DNA from: Vitellaria paradoxa
Lineage: Eukaryota; Streptophyta; Magnoliopsida; Ericales; Sapotaceae
Length of the DNA stretch: 64,000 nt
Direction: 5' to 3'
Assembly (NCBI GenBank): GCA_019916065.1
Contig: CM034233.1
Location: forward strand, 47,234,034 to 47,298,033
The translations under genes were made by a program, and so were the position numbers. Below the pieces are notes generated by a model that was not told where the DNA came from, did not search any database, and saw only the letters and a list, made by a program, of their open reading frames with translations. Position 1 is the stretch's first letter, and each line of letters opens with the position of its first letter. This document shows, piece by piece, positions 44,250 through 56,128 of the stretch.

Positions 44250-45165
44250 TATTTTAATAACAAGTGATTCAAGTATACCTGCACACATCTATGCTAGATA
44301 AGTACGACCGTTCATCTTCCAATGTCCTTCTAAACCGCAGTAGAAACATTTTCCTTTTGTCTTGGCATTGCTTTTTGTTCCCTTTATTCACAATTGGGAA
44401 CCAGTATCTTTGGTTCCTTTGGGACCACCTTTCTTCTTTCCATTGCCCTTACCCTTACGCTTAGGCTTGAAAGAAGAAGTTGCTGCAAGATAAACACTAG
44501 GATTGCTCTTGATAATACCAGTCCACCTCTTTCAGAGCATTAAGAAGCTCTACTAATGAAAATTCAAGTTTGTTCATGTTAACATTTAACTTGAACTGAT
44601 TAAAAAAGTTTGGCAATGACTCAAGGATAATATCAATTTAGGACTCCCCATCAATTTTAGCCCCAAGGACTTCCAATCTGTTTAAATAATCCATCATTTT
44701 TAAAATATGTTCTTTTGCTGGAGTTCCTTCAGCCATCTTATTGTTCAATAATGCTTTCACGGCAGTTTGCCCAAAAGGCTTACTTTGTTCCCCAAACATC
44801 TCCTTGAGGTTGAACGCAATATCATAAGCAGTATCATTGTTCTAGTGTTGATGCTATAAGACATTGGACATCGATGCTAAAATATAACACTGAGCCATCT
44901 CATAAACCTTCACCCTTTTTGTGTGACAATCCCGCTCCTCCTGAGATGCACGCTCTGTTAGTAATGTTGGACATACAATCAGTAATGAGTACAATATCAC
45001 ATCAATGCTAAAATATAACACTGAGCCATCTCATTAGCTTTCACCCATTTTGCATGACAATCACGCTCCTCCTAAGACACACCTTCTGTTGGTCATGTTG
45101 GACATCCAGTTAGTAATGAATATAATATTGAGGTTCTATTTCCAATCAATATAATTTGGCCAAGT
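44250..45165 (-). pseudogene. C1 copia gag with internal 131 bp duplication
   Basis: The minus strand encodes a gag zinc knuckle at ~44350-44305 (CFYCGLEGHWKMNG; the last Cys is Gly), then upstream gag sequence, including a segment like WVKANEMAQCYILA at ~45060-45020. That segment is present twice because of a tandem duplication. Stops are frequent. Confidence 0.7.
44869..45130. repeat. 131 bp tandem duplication inside C1 gag
   Basis: The unit 44869-44999 (CATCGATGCTAAAATATAAC...) is repeated at 45000-~45130 (CATCAATGCTAAAATATAAC...). The copies share most positions with scattered substitutions. 131 is not a multiple of 3, so the duplication itself shifts the frame. Confidence 0.9.
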
Positions 45166-47171
45166 GAGTTGTTTTGATTAAGTATGATAGAGAGAGGATT
45201 AAATGATGACATCTAATAAAAAAAATAAGAAAAGCATTATTAAATATGGATGCAAACAAAAAAATACTTTTGTTTTCATTATCTAATAGTGTTATCCTCA
45301 AGACACTATAATGAAAACATGGGATTTAATTCATATAAATAATATGCTTTGTGGGGAAGTTAAATGCTACTTATGTGATTAAGAGGATGAAATCCTTTAT
45401 AATATCAGCTAGGCATCTCATACCATATGATATTATGGTACCCTATATTTGGTCTTCAAAAGAAAAATAACTAAGTCGTGGGGACAACAATATTTCCCTT
45501 TTGATCAAGTGCAAACTATTATCTTGAATGAAAGACAATCATTGTGACTGAGCATTCTCGTGGGAATAATCACTCTTACCCTGTCTCAATCATCCTTATC
45601 CTAAATGGTTCAATCCTATAACCAATGAGAATAAGCAACTTTCATGAGGAATGGTAACTCGAAGATGACTCAAGATGTTTATTCCCATCTTACTATGAAT
45701 CGATAATGGAAGACCAACACTTGAATTTTAAATTGAGGATACTTTAAAATTTATCATTCATGTCTTGCTTTCTTTTATTTAAAAAAAATAGAAATAAAAT
45801 TTAATTTTGAAAAAGATTTTCTTTTACAAAATTTCAAAATAAGTTATGAATGATTTTTCTTTTTTTTTTTTTTTAAGTTACAGATTTAAAAAATTGAATT
45901 TTCTAGCATGCCTGCATAACATGTATATTATCAAACATAATAACCTCACACGCAGTATAAATATGCATAAATATAAACAGTATCTCTTTTTTGGCTTTTT
46001 GGTTCACAATAGAAAACCTCTGTAAAATCTATAACTTAAGGTTGAACTCGGCCTCCATAGTCTCCTTCTTCCTTTCCTTTCTTCAATATTTAAAATTGCA
46101 TAAAACCTATGCTCACAAATAAGCATACATAATTTCTAAAAAAAAAAAAAAAACAAAGGAAGAAATAGGAGGAAAACTAATAAACTTGCCCTTTCAGCGG
46201 GAAAACCATGTTTATTGCCCTCGTACAAAGCTTTCATATAGGTTTATACAGCCCTTTCCTATTGATTAACAAAAGAGAGATCCCTATGTCACATTTATAA
46301 TAAGCATATATAACCATTCATAACTAAACAATTTTAAACGACAATAAATTTGCAAGATATGAAAATTATACTAAGTTTAGGATTAATAACAATTATTAAT
46401 TCCTACCTTTATATTAATTAATTGCAAATCTTTAATCATACATTAAAGACTATCCAGAACTAAAGAAAAAAAAATTAGGAAAAAAGTTGGCTCCGTTTTA
46501 AACCAAAAGCCTTATTTTCAAAACTTTCAAACACCTATAATTTTTAACAATATTTAAGATACGCAAAAATTAAATTTTAATTTTTAAAACTATTGCTTAG
46601 GTTGTTAGGAAGCTACATAAAAAATTGGGTTCAAAACGAATTTATTTTGATGCCAAAACAACCAAATAATATAATTTTTTAGGGGAAAAAAAAAACCAAC
46701 AGGTAAACAGGGGTTTAGGCTCATCCCAGCTTAGAGCACTTGTTGCATGCCATTTGTATCAACTATGGTGCACTGAGAAGCATGGAATCAATTCCCGCAG
46801 CTGGAAGATGATTTCACACCTATTCCTTTCCTTATTCCCTTGCCAGATTAGGGTGCTGGCAAACTATTCACCAGCCAATGTTGGATTTTTTTTTCTACAG
46901 AAGCATATTCAAAGAAGAAATAAAAAAAAATTCAAAAACTCTTTCTTTTTATAATCTTATCCAACTCTTTGGCCAAACACAAAAAAAATAATTCAACGAA
47001 CCCGTTCTCCCGATGAGGATTTCTTTTTCTTTTTGCATTAACTAAAATCTGATTTTAATTAATATTCTGGACAACAATTAATTAATACAACTTGCATAAA
47101 TAAAATAAATAAATTAAAACTCAATTTAATTCCATAAACAAATAAGAAGATATAAAAAATCATGTAAGATT
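45166..47171 (-). other. C1 5' leader, non-coding
   Basis: About 2 kb between gag and primer-binding site. AT-rich with A/T runs (for example 45859-45876 and 46137-46153); no domain recognised. The N-terminal part of gag may be hidden in it but I cannot support its limits. Confidence 0.5.
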
Positions 47172-47183
47172 GCTCTAATACCA
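47172..47183 (-). other. C1 primer-binding site
   Basis: Minus strand TGGTATTAGAGC, two bases inside the 5' LTR end; one mismatch from the initiator-Met primer site TGGTATCAGAGC. Confidence 0.9.
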
Positions 47184-47185
47184 AT

Positions 47186-48611
47186 TGTAGGAATTAGGAA
47201 CATAGCGGAATAGGTTTTTAAAATTTTTTTCATTCAAATCGATCATGCATGAAAGATTGTAAGCTCCTTACGTCATTGTATTTGAAATACAATGAAAAAT
47301 TCAAATCAATAAACAAAAATCTAATCTTTTGTTATTTGTTGATTTGACGTTGATTTCTTGAAGCCATTGGTTCTTGACGGTTAAGACTTCTAGATTTTCT
47401 TCTCTTTGTCCTATCAGGATCCTCTCAAATTTTTTCTGACACCTAGGGTTGTGTGGACAACCTCACGAACTGATCTTTTATAAAGGCGAAAGTAGAGGAC
47501 CTAGGTGCAAATAAACTTAAGTTGGCTCATTAGGAAATTATCTTTAATTATCTCATAATTACGAATATATCCCCTAATAATTATACTCTACTCTACTAAA
47601 AAAGAATAACTAAACTCCAACTCCAGTTTATTGAAATAATTTTATAAAGCACCTTATTCACTCATTAAGTTTGCAATTAAGCCCCTCCATAAGATATTGA
47701 ATCAACTAGAATTAAGAAGTTATCAATTCCAATTGATACCTCCCTCTATATTCTAAGAATAATTATTCTAGTCAATACCACCATCTCAATAACATATTAT
47801 TAAGATAACCGGATCTGAATTTAATTATTAGTTAATATTCTTAATATGGATAATGAAAACATTTGAGGCTATAAAAAAAATACAAAACTCTACAAATCTA
47901 TACAAACATGAATTATAAGACTGTAAAATTTAAATTCTCTACTCACTGCACAAAAACATAAGACACTAACTTCTACAATTTTATACAACTCCAAACACAC
48001 CCAATATACCTATCTCAAATTAGATTGTGGATTCCTTCTTAATAGCATATGTTCCTTAACTTTATGTAATGACTTCCCAAAATACTAAGATGTTGGCCTA
48101 ATGATAATCAGACTCACTCCTGATCAGTTAAAGTCATCATTATATAAAATAGTGTCCATCACTATTTTAGGATTTAGAGCAACTGCATAGAGTGAACATA
48201 AGAAATATATTAATGAGGATAGTATAGCTTAAATGTGGTTCTTATTATTGTCCTTTCAGTGTTTTCCACACTAACACTCTAGATTCAGAGTCTACTACTC
48301 TAATGATTGAGATAAATCATTCTATCATATAGAAATATAAAATGCTACAGTCTTTTAGTTGAGATATCCCCATCCCATCACTGACTACGAACTAATCTAG
48401 ATTGATCAATACTTAGATTTATATCTCTTGTGTATGAAACACTTTTATACACATGGATCAAGTTCATTAATCAATGAAGGATTACATTCATCACATGAAA
48501 TACATACATCTATAAGAAATAAGAAACTTCAAATAAACTAAATATGAATTCTTTATTAAAATAACATCAGTTCATCATCAAATATATGACTTTAGGGCAT
48601 ACATCCCAACA
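47186..48611 (-). mobile_element. C1 5' LTR
   Basis: 1426 bp; TGTTGGGATGTATGCCC at 48611 to CCTACA at 47186 on the minus strand. Contains a 148 bp insertion (47855-48002) that the 3' LTR lacks, accounting for the length difference. Confidence 0.9.
47855..48002. mobile_element. MITE-like insertion in the C1 5' LTR
   Basis: The 148 bp segment is absent from the matching place in the 3' LTR (~40510), giving a direct filled/empty comparison. Its ends are inverted relatives (TTTGAGGCTATAAAA against complement TTTGGAGTTGTATAAAA) and AAT flanks it on both sides (47852-47854, 48003-48005). Non-coding. It inserted after C1 did. Confidence 0.8.
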
Positions 48612-48616
48612 TTTTA

Positions 48617-49010
48617 GGCTTTTACATGTATTTTTTCTACCTATACTCATAACTTTATGAATTTTTCTAAGATTTCACTCACCAAAACATAAAATAAACT
48701 TAACCATACTTTGAGTAGTCATGACTAATAGTGAAAAAGTACTCAAAACCACCTTTCACCAATATATTTATTGGACCATATACATCAATATGTACCAACC
48801 CAGATACATCTTGGTAAGTTCCTCTCTTTCTTCTCCTAGCCATGTGGTATGAGTATGGGAAAACATTATAGATGTCTAGCTTGGTCACATGAATTAGATA
48901 GGGTTGAACTAATCCACATGCAGGAAAGTGACCTATAGGGTTTCTCTTTCTTTAGCTAATAGGATTATTGCTTCAATTATACATCTAACTATGATAAATG
49001 GAAGAAATCC
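48617..49010 (-). pseudogene. Old copia integrase, N-terminal half
   Basis: Minus-strand frame 48888-48700 encodes RRRKRGTYQDVSGLVHIDVYGPINILVKGGFEYFFTISHDYSKYG, the start of the copia integrase core with the first catalytic Asp (HIDVYGP) and DDYS-type block (HDYS here). It breaks at the C1 edge and its continuation lies at 39839-39295. Confidence 0.8.
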
Positions 49011-49130
49011 TGAAACTAACTGTATCTTTATTTTTTATAGGTGCAACTAGCCCGAACTCCACTATATGTTTAGTGGTAGAGATAAAAAAAAGGTAGTGGA
49101 TGGGGGAAAGGCTGAACAAAAAATTTTGAT

Positions 49131-49257
49131 ACCTAATACGAAGTATTTGATAAGGACTATCTAACAAATTAATAAGGCTAATCCGAAAAAAAAAAAAAAA
49201 AATCTGAAGTTGGATAAATGATAAATGAAAAAAATGGGATAAAAAAATAAATAATCA
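49131..49257. repeat. AT-rich repeat block, copy 1
   Basis: Starts ACCTAATACGAAGTATTTG, then ATAAGGACTATCTAACAAATT, then GGATAAATGATAAATGA. The same ordered blocks occur at 52301-52430 in the same orientation. Confidence 0.8.
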
Positions 49258-50000
49258 GGCTCCACACATACACAAATGGGTGAATAATTAAGATCAAGTG
49301 AAAGAGAGGCATTTGGGAAAGTGTCGGTGTGGCTCTTGGAAATATAGGATTGAAGTCTAGATTCTAGTTCTTCTTGTAGCATCCTGTTTTTGTAAAATGT
49401 TCTAAGACAGTCCCATGCCACTCCCAAGGTGAGGTTTAGAAACTTGCCTCAAGATGCATCCTCAATGATATAACGTAATTCATAGGACAAAACATTATAA
49501 AAGATGTCTATGAGTTAACACAATTCTAGTCCATGACTTGGGATGACTACCAAAAGAGAATTAAATCTCTCCCAACATTTATAAAATGCTTCCCCCTCCA
49601 GTTGAATGAACAATTTGATTGGAAAATTAAAGGAGATATTTTGATGGTTAGGGAGAAAATTTTCAAAGAAAGCTTTATGTAAATCTTCCCAAGTACAGAC
49701 CCATTCACTAACAGCATAACACTATTCTCTAGCCACATTTTGCAATAATAAAGGAAAGAACATGAACCTAAGTCTTTTATCCATGCCATTAGTACTACAC
49801 GAAGCACGCACCTACTCAAAACTATCAAAATGAAGACGTGGGTCTTCACACTCAGGCCTAAAAAATTAGAGAAGCATACTATAGGTATCTAATGCAAAAT
49901 CATATCCAAAAATGCCACCTAGATACTCTATGTAAACATGGGTATCAAAAGGGCTATGTGCAAAATCACTAACATCTATGTCCATGATAAGGAAAAAAAA
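49258..50000 (-). pseudogene. Athila/Tat-type gag fragment
   Basis: The minus strand has a plausible ATG at ~49983 and then segments matching Athila/Tat gag: RLRFMFFPLLLQNVA, then WVCTWEDLHKAFFENFLP and EGEAFYKCWERFNSLL with PSHGL, FYNVLSYELRYIIEDAS. These correspond to the HPLSL.DKA.AWL, ERFKDLL.RCPHHG pattern. Stops and frame changes are common. Nothing after gag (protease, pol) is present; the fragment ends at the repeat block. Confidence 0.75.
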
Positions 50001-50213
50001 TTCAAATGAAAGAAAAATGAGAAAAGAGAAAAATTTATGCTAAGACACAACCTAAATTAATTAGTATGCAAACTAAATTATATGAGATGCAAATGAGTAT
50101 ATTACAAGAAAAAAAAAAAAGAAAACTACTAAAAATAGAAAAAGAAAGTAACAAATTCACCCAATTTCTCAAGTGAAATCCACCTAACTAGTAAGTCTTG
50201 CACTTAGTTGTCC

Positions 50214-50231
50214 TCCCCAGCAATGGCGCCA
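50214..50231 (-). other. Primer-binding site of the gag fragment's element
   Basis: Minus strand TGGCGCCATTGCTGGGGA, two mismatches from the Athila primer site at 27278. It lies between the gag fragment and the LTR and fixes orientation. Confidence 0.85.
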
Positions 50232-50236
50232 AAATT

Positions 50237-52301
50237 TGACCTTAAACCGCAAGTGCATGGGTCGTTGTAGGTAGAAATTTTAAATTTATAAAAATAGTAT
50301 GGATTACCGTTCATTCTTTCCACAGGAAGGGCTGTGTTAAAAACACTAGACTTGTTCTCTTGTTTTAGAAGGTGAACCTAATCTAACCTAAACTAAATTT
50401 GGATTATGGGAATGCTTAGGTGTGGGTTGAGTTGAGAATGATGGAGTGAATAAATTATAATACTAAGTTAAGAGGAAAACATTAAAAATAAAATAATTAA
50501 GATAATCTTGACTTCGAACCAATCTAGTAATGGGATAGTTATGGTTTTGTCTAATACATTTATAACTCAGCCTAGCAATTGCACTTGCATTGTTAGGTCG
50601 AAAGATATTCCTTTAAAACCTAATTTATGGAACTCCAGGTAAGTGGATGTTTTTGAAATTGGTTTCAGACTTACCAAGACATCAAATCGAGCACTTAGTG
50701 TGCACAAACGTCAACTCGTAATTAGGCTTCCATTGTAACACGAATGAATAAATTTCTTAAGAAAATCTCAAGTTGTAGTTTTAGAATATAAGTTCCAAAT
50801 CGCGGGGCCATTGAATTAAGCACTTGGTATGCACGAGTGGAAACTCGTAACCAAGCTATGATTGTAACATAGGCAATTTGATTTCAAAAGAAAACCTAAT
50901 TTGGGTTTTGGAAATTAGTTCACAAGTCACTGCGACATTAAATTAAATATCTAGTATGTGTGAGTAGAAACTCGTAATCAAACTATAGTTGTAACACAGC
51001 TAACTTGGTTTCGAAAGAACCTAAGCTTACTAAGAAGATTCAACTGATAAATGCATAGATTTTATTGAAAAATATTCTTTTACATTTAAGTTCACCAAAC
51101 TACCACAGCACCTTCAATGGTTTGAAGTTAAGAATTAACTACTCTACTAACATAATTAAGAACCTAAACCAACAACAAAAACAATGCATGAAAGAAGAAG
51201 TAGAAAGTGAAATGAACTCACAAAGCTAACTTCAATAATAAACTTAGAATAAATAAATTTAAAGTAAAACTTACAAACCTTGATGTATAATTTGAAAGGT
51301 AGAAGTTTAAAGCTTGAAATCAAAACCCTAATCTAACCTAACAAATGGAAACTAGAAAGACAAGAAAAGTAAGTAGAGAAAGAGGAAGGAGAGAAAGAAA
51401 AGAAAGCCCCTCTAAGTTTTAACAACCCCCCATATATAGACATCCAATGATTAGGGGTAAAAAAGAAATATCAAGTATAATAAAGAAAACCAAAAGTCAG
51501 CATGTGGGGCCCTTGGGAAGATGTGGGGCACCCGTGGTTTGATTCCTCTAATTGTTCGACAAAGTTCTAAATGAATAGACCAAAGTTTGCTCTTGGCGGG
51601 TGCTTATCTGATACATAGTTGGGGGTGCCCCTGGTAGGCGTGGGGCACCCGTGGGAAGATGTGGGGTGCCCATCAAGTGTTCCTCCAGCTACACAGGCAG
51701 GATTCTATCCTGGACGCAATCTTGACCTTGAAGACAATCGAGTTAGGCTTCGGTCAAAACAAAAATATTGTAACTCTTCAAGTCTTCTTTCCAACCCAAA
51801 AAGAATTTCATCAATTGGAGTTATGAGTGAAAAGTTATGGTCAGAAAACTAATAGTATGTCGAGTTGGAACTTCAACTGCATGCCACTATGACCATTTTG
51901 AGCTTCGGACCATTTCCTTCTCCTCAGTAGCTATAGTAATTGATCTTATACCTTGGGATGACTCTTGAAAAGTTGAGAAAGTCTTGGGAATCTTTGGACA
52001 TGTCGGCATTTGTGTCTTGAATCTATTTTTCTCCACGCACACCAAATGTTTGACAAAATGCCCGAACATATCCCTAAGTTCTTTCTTGCACTTTCTTTAT
52101 TCCGACTTGCCTTGGCTCCTACTCACATGCAATCTTGGTGTCATTGAGGTCTATTGTGCCAAGTTATATCACCTAAAACACACAAACACCAAGAATTCAT
52201 GGAAATGAGATAATTAAATTAATACCTCGCCATTAACAAGCACAAATGCATAATTAGTATGCTCAATGGATATAGAATTATACAATAATAAATGCTAATC
52301 A
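50237..52301 (-). mobile_element. 5' LTR of the minus-strand Athila/Tat-type fragment
   Basis: Runs from TGATTAGCATTT at 52301 to GGTCA at 50237 on the minus strand. Its middle and upstream parts match the lone LTR at 17040-18820. Internal repeats of the type GTGGGGCACCCGTGG occur at ~51500-51670 (plus strand). A TATATAGA motif near 51432 (plus) is a candidate TATA region. Confidence 0.75.
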
Positions 52302-52625
52302 CCTAATACGGAATATTTGATAAGGACTCTCTAACAAATTGATAAGGCTAATCCAAACAAAAAAAATTATTTGGATAAATGATAAATGATTAAAAAAATG
52401 GATAAAAAAATAATAAAAAAAACCTATCTGATAGGGCCTATCCAAAAAAATATATGAATTTGGATAAATGATAAATGATGAAAAAAACAACGATAAAAAA
52501 AAGTCTATCTAAAAAAATGATGAGGCCTATCTAAAAAAGATATGAAGTTGGATAAATAATAAATGATAAAAAAATGAGAGGATAAAAAAGAATTGAAATT
52601 GGATAAATAGAAGAAATGAAGAGTT
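52302..52625. repeat. AT-rich repeat block, copy 2, with degenerate ~55-70 bp units
   Basis: Begins with the block shared with 49131, then continues with several units built on CCTATCTAAAAAA, GAAGTTGGATAAATGATAAATGA and AAAAATGGATAAAA. Another small copy (CCGATAAGGCCTATTTAAAA) is at ~55401. The left edge coincides with the LTR end at 52301. Confidence 0.7.
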
Positions 52626-53095
52626 TTTTTTTTTAAATTTTATTGATATAAATGTCTGTTGAAATTAATTACGTTGAAATCCTGAATGTGAGAGGCACTT
52701 GGATATAGGTGGGAACAAGTGAGGATAAATTAGAATAGTAGGGTCAAAAATTATAAAATATATATAACTAAACTTTTTTTTTTTTCATAAAATGAGTGGG
52801 GGCAATGACCCCGACTCTGACATAACCATCTCGACCCTCGGATATGGTAATATAAGAACTTTTTGGTTACGAAATAATGACAAAGCTCCCTTTTTGTTAG
52901 TCACCACAAACTTGAACACCTATAAAACCAGAATTCATAAACATGTGCCAAGCTTTTGAAATGTCAGCCTAGTCTCATTTACATTTGAAGTAAGAGTAAC
53001 TAGTCCAACAAACATTGATTATTGTATAATTATTTATTTTCAAAAGGAATTTCCTTAAAAAAAAAAAAAAAGAAGAAATTGATCAATGCTGACAA
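52626..53095. other. Intergenic DNA
   Basis: AT-rich with poly-T and poly-A tracts (52770, 53058). No coding signal, RNA gene or clear repeat seen. Confidence 0.5.
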
Positions 53096-53620
53096 TGATA
53101 GCACTGACTATGTTGGATTTAGAAGTTCCTAAGCCCCAGGAATATATGCGTGAGATATTGATATATTAAGCATATAAAAGTTTTACTTGGTGATTTGAGT
53201 ACACACCATCAAGAAGTCGAGTCCTTTAATCTCTCAGAGTCATTTTGCAACTAACAACGACGTAATAAATGACGCTATTACTCATAAATGTGACAATGTG
53301 TGCTCACTGTTGATCCATATAAGTGTACTTCAAGCACAGAGCACACTAATTTGGACTCCACCACTCTAATAGTCAAGACAAACTGTTCTATCTTAATTCA
53401 AGGTTAAATATGTTATAGCTAACTAAATGAGTTGTCCAGGCTCACTTTAACTACAGATTAAATTTGGAATAAGAAATAACAAGTTGCATCACGTATTATA
53501 AGTAAGACCTGATAAGTACGAGGCCAAATCACAGAGAAAGTTTTAATTGCAAACAATTCACTCTCCTTGTTAATAGGTGAACTAACCAATGATGAGCTAG
53601 ATTAATTATTTTACGCTTTT
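53096..53620 (-). mobile_element. Possible copia LTR remnant
   Basis: Segments such as CCACCACTCTAATAGTCAAGACAAACTGTTCTATC are arranged like the C1 LTR region at ~40805-40860 (CTACTCTAATGATTGTGATAAATCATTCTATC), suggesting a distantly related LTR in the same orientation. Ends are not visible. Confidence 0.4.
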
Positions 53621-55400
53621 TAGTTTCAAAATTAGGTTAGGTATTTTATCAAACACCTAATCTGTAAAATTAGAATTAACAAAAGAAAAAAAATGAAGGA
53701 AATGAGCATCAAACCAAAGATTATATATGTAAATATGTAAGCAATGAATTCAAATGATGTATTGATGACTCAAGTTTGATTTTTCGACAATGGTGAATTG
53801 AACATGGAAGATTTAACTTTAAAAATCAATTTTATGAGTTGCTTCATTTTAAAGAAATGAAGAATTATGTGTAGAAGATAAGGAATTCAGAGTACTCACT
53901 AAAGCAAAAAATATTTTTGCATTATAAATTAAAGAATGTAAAGAAACCACCCAACACATTCAACAAGATTCACATATTCAACAAATAATTTGTGTGCCAA
54001 ACCCTATATTTGTACATACAAAATCAAGAATCTTATACAAATCAAAAGGGTTATTAAAATCAAACATTCAAATATAAAAAAACAATGAAAAACTTATATG
54101 TCACCTTAAATCAATCCATAAATAACATACCTACAAACTTCACTAAAGTTCTTGGCCCAAAAATTCACTTAACATGGATTTACTACACAAAATTGAAGAG
54201 GAAAATTAAAGGAAGAAATTGAGGTGAGGCAACCATAGAGTAATTCCTAAAACTAAAGCATAGGCCTTAAAAATAATTTCTTATCTCCCCAAAATTGAGC
54301 CCTAGATTCCTTTTATAAATCTCAAGGCAAGAAGTTCAAAAAATCCCAAAATAGATAGCAAAAATATGCCCAACTTTGACGTGATATATCAGCACGAAGA
54401 AAGGGCAAAAAAAAATTTCAATAGGTGGGCATTCAAACGGGACTTGTGCTATTTGAATTGCATGAGGCAATGGTTTTTTTTTTTTTTTTTTTTTTTGGCG
54501 TTTGGTGCAGCTTTTCTAATTCGAATTTAATTGCTATTTTGATCCCTGAAATATCAAAATCAAAAAACAGCTACTAGATAAAAAGTCATAGATATTTGAG
54601 TTTTCTTTTGATGGAATAAGGATCAGGTTACTTAGAGTTTTGAGTAAAATCTTATGGTTGAAATAATGAAAGTGTGTCGAGTTAGACTCTTCCAAAAACT
54701 TCTAAAATGTGTAAAATTTACTTTTCATCCTTTTATCTTTTAATAAGCAACCACCTTAACCATCGTAAAAGCAGTCTCTAAATCCTCATATTTAACCATT
54801 CTTGGTATCCCATCAATCTCTTTAGAAAGTATCTAAAATAAATCAAGTAATACTCTTTCGTATTGATCACTCTTGAGCCTCTTGCACTTCATTGAGTATT
54901 TAAATTTGGATCCATCTTAGACTAATATGATATAATTTTAAATGTCAAATCACGTTTAATGAAATAGGAAACTAAAGTAAGTTTCAATGAATTTTCAACA
55001 CACATAGACTAATGGTCCAAAATAAGACACCTCCCACTATCAAAAGATGACAAACTCACTACTGCTACTACGAGGGTATAGACATTGGTGTATTTCCTCA
55101 ATTGCAGATTGATTTCACCATTTGCTTAGCTGCCTAGTTACTTTGAATCCCTCCAAAAAAAAAATTATAAATATAATTAGTGACTCCCAATCTAAACGCT
55201 AGGTATTTATAGAATTTGCCAAACAATGATTAAGACAAAAATTGACTGAGTCATACCTTGTCCTTTCCGATGAAGATACCTAGGGCAGGCAATTTATCTT
55301 CCAAAGCCTTTGCGGCAGGGAAGCGCTTCCCCTTTGGATTTCCTCCACTCCCAATCCCTTGGCAGAGTCGGATTTAAAAAATTTGAAAATTAATGTAAAA
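53621..55400. other. AT-rich DNA with LTR scraps
   Basis: Contains a poly-T run at 54474-54496, a stretch at ~54590-54700 loosely like part of the 51.8 kb LTR (TTTTGAGTAAAATCTTATGG, GTGTCGAGTTAGACT), and a GC-richer patch at 55270-55370 that has short open frames but no domain I can name. No gene supported. Confidence 0.4.
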
Positions 55401-55880
55401 TATCCGATAAGGCCTATTTAAAAAAAAAAATCTTATACTAAAAATTTCATCTCATCCTTTTAGTTTTTTGAACCACAAAACTACTTATTAAATTTTATAA
55501 TTCAATGCATGCTAACATATTATATTTGATGAATATTATAATTAAACCATTTAATCTATATAATTATGACATAGTTGGTCTTAATTAAGATTTTAATAAT
55601 TTTAATTTCAAAAAATCTCTGTTAGCAAAAGTAATGGTTACCGTATAATTATACTTAACAACATTCCAAAGAAATGCATACATTTGGTAAAGAATCTAAT
55701 TTTTTATGCAATCTAAAAATATTTATTATATATTATTTTCTTATTTATTTCTGTTACTGTAAATTTTAAATATTTATTTGCTTATTATTTTTAATTTATT
55801 AGTATATAATTTAAATTATATATGAAGTTAAGGAAAATTGCTACTTTGCAATTATATGACACATTTAAACTCGAACTTTT

Positions 55881-56128
55881 TTATATATTAAATTTAATTA
55901 ATTAATTTTTTTATCAAGTGATAACTATCGTCCCACATAAGACATAAATCTTGAATTTAACCGGTTCGCTTTGCATGATTTGTGGGGTACTGCGCAGGGT
56001 TTTGATTTACCCATCAACTGTGTGGTTTGTTGAGAGTTGTAATAAATCGGTAGGATTTCCGGTCATCCAAAAAAAAATCTATCTTGCTATATATTAGATT
56101 TAAATAATTAATTTTTTTATCAAGTGAT
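55881..56128. repeat. Direct ~41 bp repeats around a SINE-like unit
   Basis: TTATATATTAAATTTAATTA...TTTTTTTATCAAGTGAT at 55881-55922 recurs with few changes at 56088-56128. Between them is a ~165 bp GC-richer segment ending in GGTCATCC and an A run (56069-56077), resembling a short retroposon. A SINE insertion or a tandem duplication would both fit. Confidence 0.5.

Larger units (their letters stand above)
39840..48611 (-). mobile_element. Full-length Ty1/copia retrotransposon C1 (8.8 kb)
   Basis: Paired LTRs starting TGTTGGGAT and ending CCTACA on the minus strand, primer-binding site, gag, protease, integrase, RT, RNase H in copia order (integrase before RT) and a purine tract. The perfect 5 bp target duplication TTTTA lies at 39835-39839 and 48612-48616. 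Coding regions have many stops. The LTRs are clearly more diverged from each other than those of the Athila element, so this insertion is older. Confidence 0.95.

Noticed and set aside
55270..55370. GC-richer patch that might be an exon
   Set aside because: One ~35-codon frame only, no domain recognised and no neighbouring exon; could equally be part of an old retroelement.
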